DNA of 9,986 nucleotides from assembly GCA_934278005.1 (NCBI GenBank), contig CAKQWG010000121.1:1-9986 (forward strand), read 5' to 3'. Position numbers and translations under genes: made by a program. Shown in pieces: positions 6,885 to 9,986 of this stretch. Each line of letters begins with the position of its first letter. The stretch's first letter is position 1. Origin of the DNA: an uncultured Pirellulaceae bacterium. Its GTDB lineage: Bacteria > Planctomycetota > Planctomycetia > Pirellulales > Pirellulaceae. The notes beneath the pieces are model-generated. The model searched no databases. It was not told where the DNA came from and worked only from the letters and a program-made list of their open reading frames with translations.

Positions 6885-8516
6885 TTATGCTTGATTGCGA
6901 AGCAATGGAAATAGCACGATGTCACGAATGCTACGCGAGTTCGTCAGCAGCATTACCAGTCGGTCGATACCGATCCCCAGCCCGCCTGCCGGTGGCATGC
7001 CGTTGCGCAGGGCCAGTACGAAATCGTGATCCATGTTGGCCATCGAATCCTCGGCAGCCTGACCTTCAAGCTGAGTGCGGAACAGCTTCTCCTGCAGCAA
7101 CGGATCGTTCAATTCCGTGTAGGCGTTAGCTAGTTCCATACCATGGATGAACAATTCGAAGCGTTCGGCCACCTCGGGATTGGAGGTCTTCCGCTTTGTC
7201 AACGGGCAGATACTAGCCGGGTAGTCGATAACGAAGACTGGCCCCACCAACTCATCTTCCACTTTGGCTTCGAACACTTCGCTCTTAACCACGTCGGGGT
7301 GCTTGCCCTTGGGCTCCAGCCCGATCTGCTTGGCATACTCGGCGATGGCCGCCTGATCGGAAGGGTCCACACCAGTAGCCTGAGTAAACAATTCGTCGTA
7401 GGTCCGCCGCGCGAACGGTGGTGTGAAATCGATCTGCTTGTCATTCCACACGACTTGATAGCCCTGACCGGTGGCCTGCAGCGCATCGACAATGATCTGT
7501 TCCGTCAAATCCATCATGACTTCGTAATTGCCAAACGCCTCGTAGGCTTCGAGCATCGTAAACTCTGGATTATGCCGAGGGCTGATCCCTTCGTTGCGGT
7601 AGACTCGTCCCAGCTCGTACACGCGCTCCATCCCGCCCACCAACAGCCGCTTCAGATGCAGCTCCAGCGCAATGCGCAGAACCAGTGGCATGTCGAGCGT
7701 ATTGTGATGCGTGTGAAAGGGACGCGCGGCCGCGCCGCCAGCGATCGTGTGCAGCGTCGGCCCTTCGATCTCGCAGTAGCCACGCTTGCGCAACGTTTCG
7801 CGAATGGACTGCACGATCTTGGTACGAGTCAAAAAGGTGTGCATGACCCCTTCGTTGTAGGTCAAGTCCAGATAGCGCTGCCGCTGCTTGAGGTCGGCAT
7901 CCTGCAGACCGGCGAACTTCTCTGGTGGTGGCTCGAGCGTCTTGCACATAAAGTGCAAATTCGCAGCGAAAACCGTCAGCTCGCCCGTGTTGGTGCGGCC
8001 CAGTCGGCCCTCGACCGCGATCCAGTCCCCCAGATCGAACTCGCCGGACAGTTCAAACGCCGCATCGCCCACCTGCGCCTTGCCGATCAGGATCTGGATG
8101 TCACCCGTCCAATCGCGGAGTGTAATGAACTTCAGTTTCCCCTGGCCGCGTTGCAAGATGATTCGCCCGGCCACGCGGACGGTCGGACCGATCTCTTCAC
8201 CGGTGCCCGCTTGCTGCTTCCAAGCCCGATAGTCGACCGGCGTCCCAGCAGTGTCAGCAGCAGTGTCACCAGCCATATTACCGGCAGTATCACCTGCAGC
8301 GTCAGTAGCTCGCGCGGCTGAGGCATCGGACGCAGCATCCGGAAACTCGGGCAGTTCCAGCAGACGACCATCGGCCAGTTGGAACTGGATCTCGGAGCTG
8401 CGCGCGCGAACGTCTGCGTTCCAGTCTCGGTCGGGAAAGTGATGACCCCAGGGATCGACGCCCAAAGCTTCAATTCTGGCCAGCTTAGCCAGCCGTGATT
8501 CGTGGTGTTCAGACAT
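6885..8516 (-). CDS. lysS: Lysyl-tRNA synthetase, class II
   Basis: Charges tRNA-Lys with lysine for translation. The 543 aa contain an N-terminal helix, an OB-fold anticodon-binding domain at about 110-192, then the class II core: motif 1 around [14 protein letters not shown] (254-267), motif 2 from [11 protein letters not shown] (300-310) through HNPEFTMLE (315-323), and motif 3 at [10 protein letters not shown] (511-520). [10 protein letters not shown] at 461-470 is also typical of LysRS. Residues about 59-92, between the N-terminal helix and the OB fold, are a low-complexity Ala/Asp/Thr/Gly insert encoded by repeated DNA. It is the first gene of the likely lysS-purE-purK operon and is divergent from hemQ. 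Start ATG 8516 has only a weak Shine-Dalgarno match. Confidence 0.97.
   Translation of the reverse strand: MSEHHESRLAKLARIEALGVDPWGHHFPDRDWNADVRARSSEIQFQLADGRLLELPEFPDAASDASAARATDAAGDTAGNMAGDTAADTAGTPVDYRAWKQQAGTGEEIGPTVRVAGRIILQRGQGKLKFITLRDWTGDIQILIGKAQVGDAAFELSGEFDLGDWIAVEGRLGRTNTGELTVFAANLHFMCKTLEPPPEKFAGLQDADLKQRQRYLDLTYNEGVMHTFLTRTKIVQSIRETLRKRGYCEIEGPTLHTIAGGAAARPFHTHHNTLDMPLVLRIALELHLKRLLVGGMERVYELGRVYRNEGISPRHNPEFTMLEAYEAFGNYEVMMDLTEQIIVDALQATGQGYQVVWNDKQIDFTPPFARRTYDELFTQATGVDPSDQAAIAEYAKQIGLEPKGKHPDVVKSEVFEAKVEDELVGPVFVIDYPASICPLTKRKTSNPEVAERFELFIHGMELANAYTELNDPLLQEKLFRTQLEGQAAEDSMANMDHDFVLALRNGMPPAGGLGIGIDRLVMLLTNSRSIRDIVLFPLLRNQA
8241..8339. repeat. Low-complexity imperfect repeat inside lysS
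   Basis: Encodes LysRS residues about 60-92, rich in Ala, Asp, Thr and Gly, with the peptide (A/G)DTA recurring (GDTAG, AGDTAAD, ADTAG). On the plus strand the DNA shows recurring CAGTGTCA and CAGTATCA words. The frame is kept, suggesting in-frame slippage in a surface linker. Confidence 0.7.
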
Positions 8517-8540
8517 ACGCGTAGTGTTCTCGATATTCGG

Positions 8541-8572
8541 CCGCCTCAGCCAGCGACCGCCTCAGACAGTGA
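8541..8572. repeat. Tandem pair of 16-bp repeats upstream of lysS
   Basis: Units at 8541-8556 and 8557-8572 both begin CCGCCTCAG and match at 14 of 16 positions. They lie 25 bp upstream of the lysS start, where a leader or operator would be. Confidence 0.65.
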
Positions 8573-8580
8573 TCAAGGGG

Positions 8581-8597
8581 GGCACGCGACTCGTGCC
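8581..8597. promoter_or_regulatory. Perfect 6-bp hairpin in the lysS-hemQ divergent region
   Basis: GGCACG (8581-8586) pairs with CGTGCC (8592-8597) around the loop CGACT, with TTT just after on the plus strand. It is 64 bp upstream of lysS and about 240 bp upstream of hemQ. Neither gene ends here, so a role as a terminator of a known gene is unlikely; an operator or leader structure is possible. Confidence 0.35.
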
Positions 8598-8839
8598 TTT
8601 AGGAACTATTTGCAGGGTTAGATTTTAGCCGTATTGCTAGCGATCGACGAGACGGGTATTCAAAGGCTTAGCCGCTGGTTAGAAAAGGAGCTTTGGTGAG
8701 CCACATAACCAGGGTTTTTGCTATGGTTTGGTTTTGATGCGGTTCTTCCGCCTAGGATGAACTGCCTGTCGGCACTGTGCTTGGCCGCAGTGTAGTTGAA
8801 TCGTCCCATCGTCATCTTTTTGTAGGAATTGAGCTCAGC

Positions 8840-9679
8840 ATGAGTCAACCAGTCCGCCCCAGCGATCTTCCCGAACCATCCATCACCCCTAGTAACGGCT
8901 GGCACTGCAGCCATTTGTTCTACCGCTGGAATCGTGCTCAGTTGGCCCAGTTGACGTCCGAGCAGCGGCAGACCGGTCGCGATCAGTTCGCTGAGATTTT
9001 GGATCCCGGTGCCGATTCGTCGCCGACACGCATGCAGAGCTTTATTATCAGCGGCCACAAAGCCGACTTTGCGTTGATGTTGCTCGATCCTGATCCACTG
9101 AAGATCGACACGGTACATCAGCGACTATTGCAGAGTGCACTCGGCCCGGCGCTGGAGGCGGTTTATTCGTTCGTCTCGCTCACTGAAATTTCCGAATACG
9201 TTCCCTCGCCCGAGCAGTACGGCCAGCGGCTCAAGGCCGGCGGTGAAGACCCCGAATCGCCCGCTTTTGCCACTAAGGTCGCCGCCTATGCCAAGCGCCT
9301 GCCCATGATGAATGCTCAGCGTCTAACGCCCGAGCTGCCGAACTGGCCGGCGATGTGCTTTTATCCCATGAACAAGAGCCGCGTGGTCGGTGCCAATTGG
9401 TTTACCACGCCGTTTTCTCGCCGCAACGCCATGATGGCCGAGCATGCGCAGAGCGGCATGGCTTTCGCGGGCCGCGCCACGCAGTTGATCGGCACGGCCG
9501 TCGGCCTGGACGATTGGGAGTGGGGCGTCACGCTGTGGGCCCGCTGCCCGGACTATTTGAAGGACATCGTCTACAAGATGCGGTTTGACGAAGCCAGCGC
9601 CAAGTACGCCGAGTTCGGACCATTTTACGTAGGCTACCTCGCTCCCGCCCAGCAGATCGCCCAGCACTGCGGCATTTAA
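8840..9679 (+). CDS. hemQ: Coproheme decarboxylase (HemQ/ChdC)
   Basis: Chlorite-dismutase-family enzyme that oxidatively decarboxylates coproheme III to haem b, the last step of the coproporphyrin-dependent pathway. The 279 aa contain the features I recall from B. subtilis HemQ: CFYPMNKSR (173-181) with the presumed catalytic Tyr175, EHAQSG with the presumed proximal haem ligand His202, and the nearly invariant tail including DDWEWGVTLW (224-233), YKMRFDEASAKYAEFGPF (245-262). The chlorite-dismutase alternative is unlikely given that Tyr and this tail. Start ATG 8840 is preferred to 8777: it has AGGA 12 nt and GAG 6 nt upstream, and residues before it do not look conserved. The N-terminal 20 residues are Pro/Ser-rich. 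It is transcribed alone, divergent from lysS. Confidence 0.93.
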   Translation: MSQPVRPSDLPEPSITPSNGWHCSHLFYRWNRAQLAQLTSEQRQTGRDQFAEILDPGADSSPTRMQSFIISGHKADFALMLLDPDPLKIDTVHQRLLQSALGPALEAVYSFVSLTEISEYVPSPEQYGQRLKAGGEDPESPAFATKVAAYAKRLPMMNAQRLTPELPNWPAMCFYPMNKSRVVGANWFTTPFSRRNAMMAEHAQSGMAFAGRATQLIGTAVGLDDWEWGVTLWARCPDYLKDIVYKMRFDEASAKYAEFGPFYVGYLAPAQQIAQHCGI

Positions 9680-9909
9680 CCCGCAACGCGGCAGCCGCTA
9701 AAGCCGGACACCAGCCGATAGACAGGCTGCACAACGGACTGGGTCCAACGAACCAAAAATGGGCCGCCCAGATACGCTTTAGCTGGCTTGCAAAGCCTCG
9801 ACTTGCCGATAGAATTGGCCATCGTGACAGCGCAGCCCGCGTGGTCACATTGGGCATCGCAACCACAGCGATCGCCCAAAAGACTCGGAGAACAAAGTTT
9901 TCCCAACTC
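9680..9909. other. 230-bp gap between hemQ and the tRNA gene
   Basis: I see no gene, no U-tract terminator after hemQ and no clear tRNA promoter. A GCGATCGC palindrome lies at 9868-9875. The short minus-strand open frames here lack family features or a ribosome-binding site. Confidence 0.5.
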
Positions 9910-9983
9910 GGCGGAGTAGCTCAGTCGGTTAGAGCAGCGGAATCATAATCCGCGTGTCGGGGGTTCGAATCCCTCCTCCGCTA
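9910..9983 (+). tRNA. tRNA with CAT anticodon (elongator Met, or Ile2)
   Basis: 74-nt cloverleaf: acceptor 9910-9916/9976-9982, D stem GCTC/GAGC (9919-9922/9932-9935), anticodon stem GCGGA/TCCGC (9937-9941/9949-9953) with loop ATCATAA and anticodon CAT at 9944-9946, five-base variable loop, T stem 9959-9963/9971-9975 around TTCGAAT, discriminator A9983. The first acceptor pair is G-U; all others are canonical except one G-U in the T stem. CCA is not encoded. The anticodon stem lacks the three consecutive G-C pairs of initiator tRNA, so it is not tRNA-fMet. Elongator Met is favoured, but a lysidine-modified tRNA-Ile2 has the same gene anticodon and cannot be excluded. Confidence 0.93.
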
Positions 9984-9986
9984 TTT

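Larger units (their letters stand above)
8517..8839. other. 323-bp divergent intergenic region between lysS and hemQ
   Basis: No gene seen. It contains a 16-bp tandem repeat (8541-8572) and a perfect hairpin (8581-8597). A TAGGAT at 8753-8758 could be a weak hemQ -10, but its best -35 (TTGGTT, 8728-8733) lies 19 bp away, so I do not call a promoter. AGGA at 8824-8827 and GAG at 8831-8833 are ribosome-binding candidates for hemQ. Confidence 0.6.

Noticed and set aside
7143..8321. 392-codon plus-strand open frame
   Set aside because: It is fully antisense to lysS, whose class II motifs are unmistakable; long antisense frames are common in GC-rich genes.
8660..9118. 152-codon minus-strand frame at the start of hemQ
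   Set aside because: It is antisense to the conserved start of hemQ and shows no recognisable motif.
9688..9698. GCGGC-A-GCCGC inverted repeat just after hemQ as a terminator
   Set aside because: A one-base centre cannot form a hairpin loop without losing most of the stem, and no T-run follows.
9676..9906. Minus-strand frames between hemQ and the tRNA
   Set aside because: Cysteine- and arginine-rich translations with no ribosome-binding site and no family resemblance.

Overview
The window looks like ordinary chromosomal DNA from a planctomycete, most likely a Pirellulaceae (Rhodopirellula-like) bacterium. The basis is the style of the proteins as I recognise them: a planctomycete-type class II lysyl-tRNA synthetase, a DUF2617-like protein, and a Gram-positive-style HemQ in an otherwise Gram-negative-looking gene set. 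Moderately GC-rich DNA and small intergenic repeat clusters fit too. I could not run a search, so the lineage is an inference.

Layout, left to right. A YnbB-type phosphatidate cytidylyltransferase (+) enters from the left edge; its frame is open to base 2. It converges on a two-gene minus-strand unit, glgA then galT (2284-3783 and 1167-2267), which would link ADP-glucose/glycogen synthesis with sugar-1-phosphate nucleotidyl transfer. A 571-bp divergent intergenic region with a 13-bp tandem repeat and a good sigma70-like promoter leads to a lone DUF2617-like gene (+, 4355-4915). A cluster of three 30-bp repeats follows. Next is a compact minus-strand operon, lysS-purE-purK (8516 down to 5094), covering lysine tRNA charging and the two-step carboxylation of AIR in purine synthesis. 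A 323-bp divergent region with a perfect hairpin and a 16-bp tandem repeat separates lysS from hemQ (+, 8840-9679), the last enzyme of the coproporphyrin-dependent haem pathway. A CAT-anticodon tRNA (9910-9983) closes the window.

The genes are mostly housekeeping. I see no CRISPR array, transposase, phage gene, toxin-antitoxin pair or defence cassette, and no convincing new multi-gene system. The points most worth a second look are the galT-like gene beside glgA (it could be an ADP-glucose phosphorylase), the altered CDP-diglyceride synthetase signature, the DUF2617 gene with its own promoter, the low-complexity insert in LysRS, the three unrelated intergenic repeat families, and the apparent excess of the palindrome GCGATCGC.
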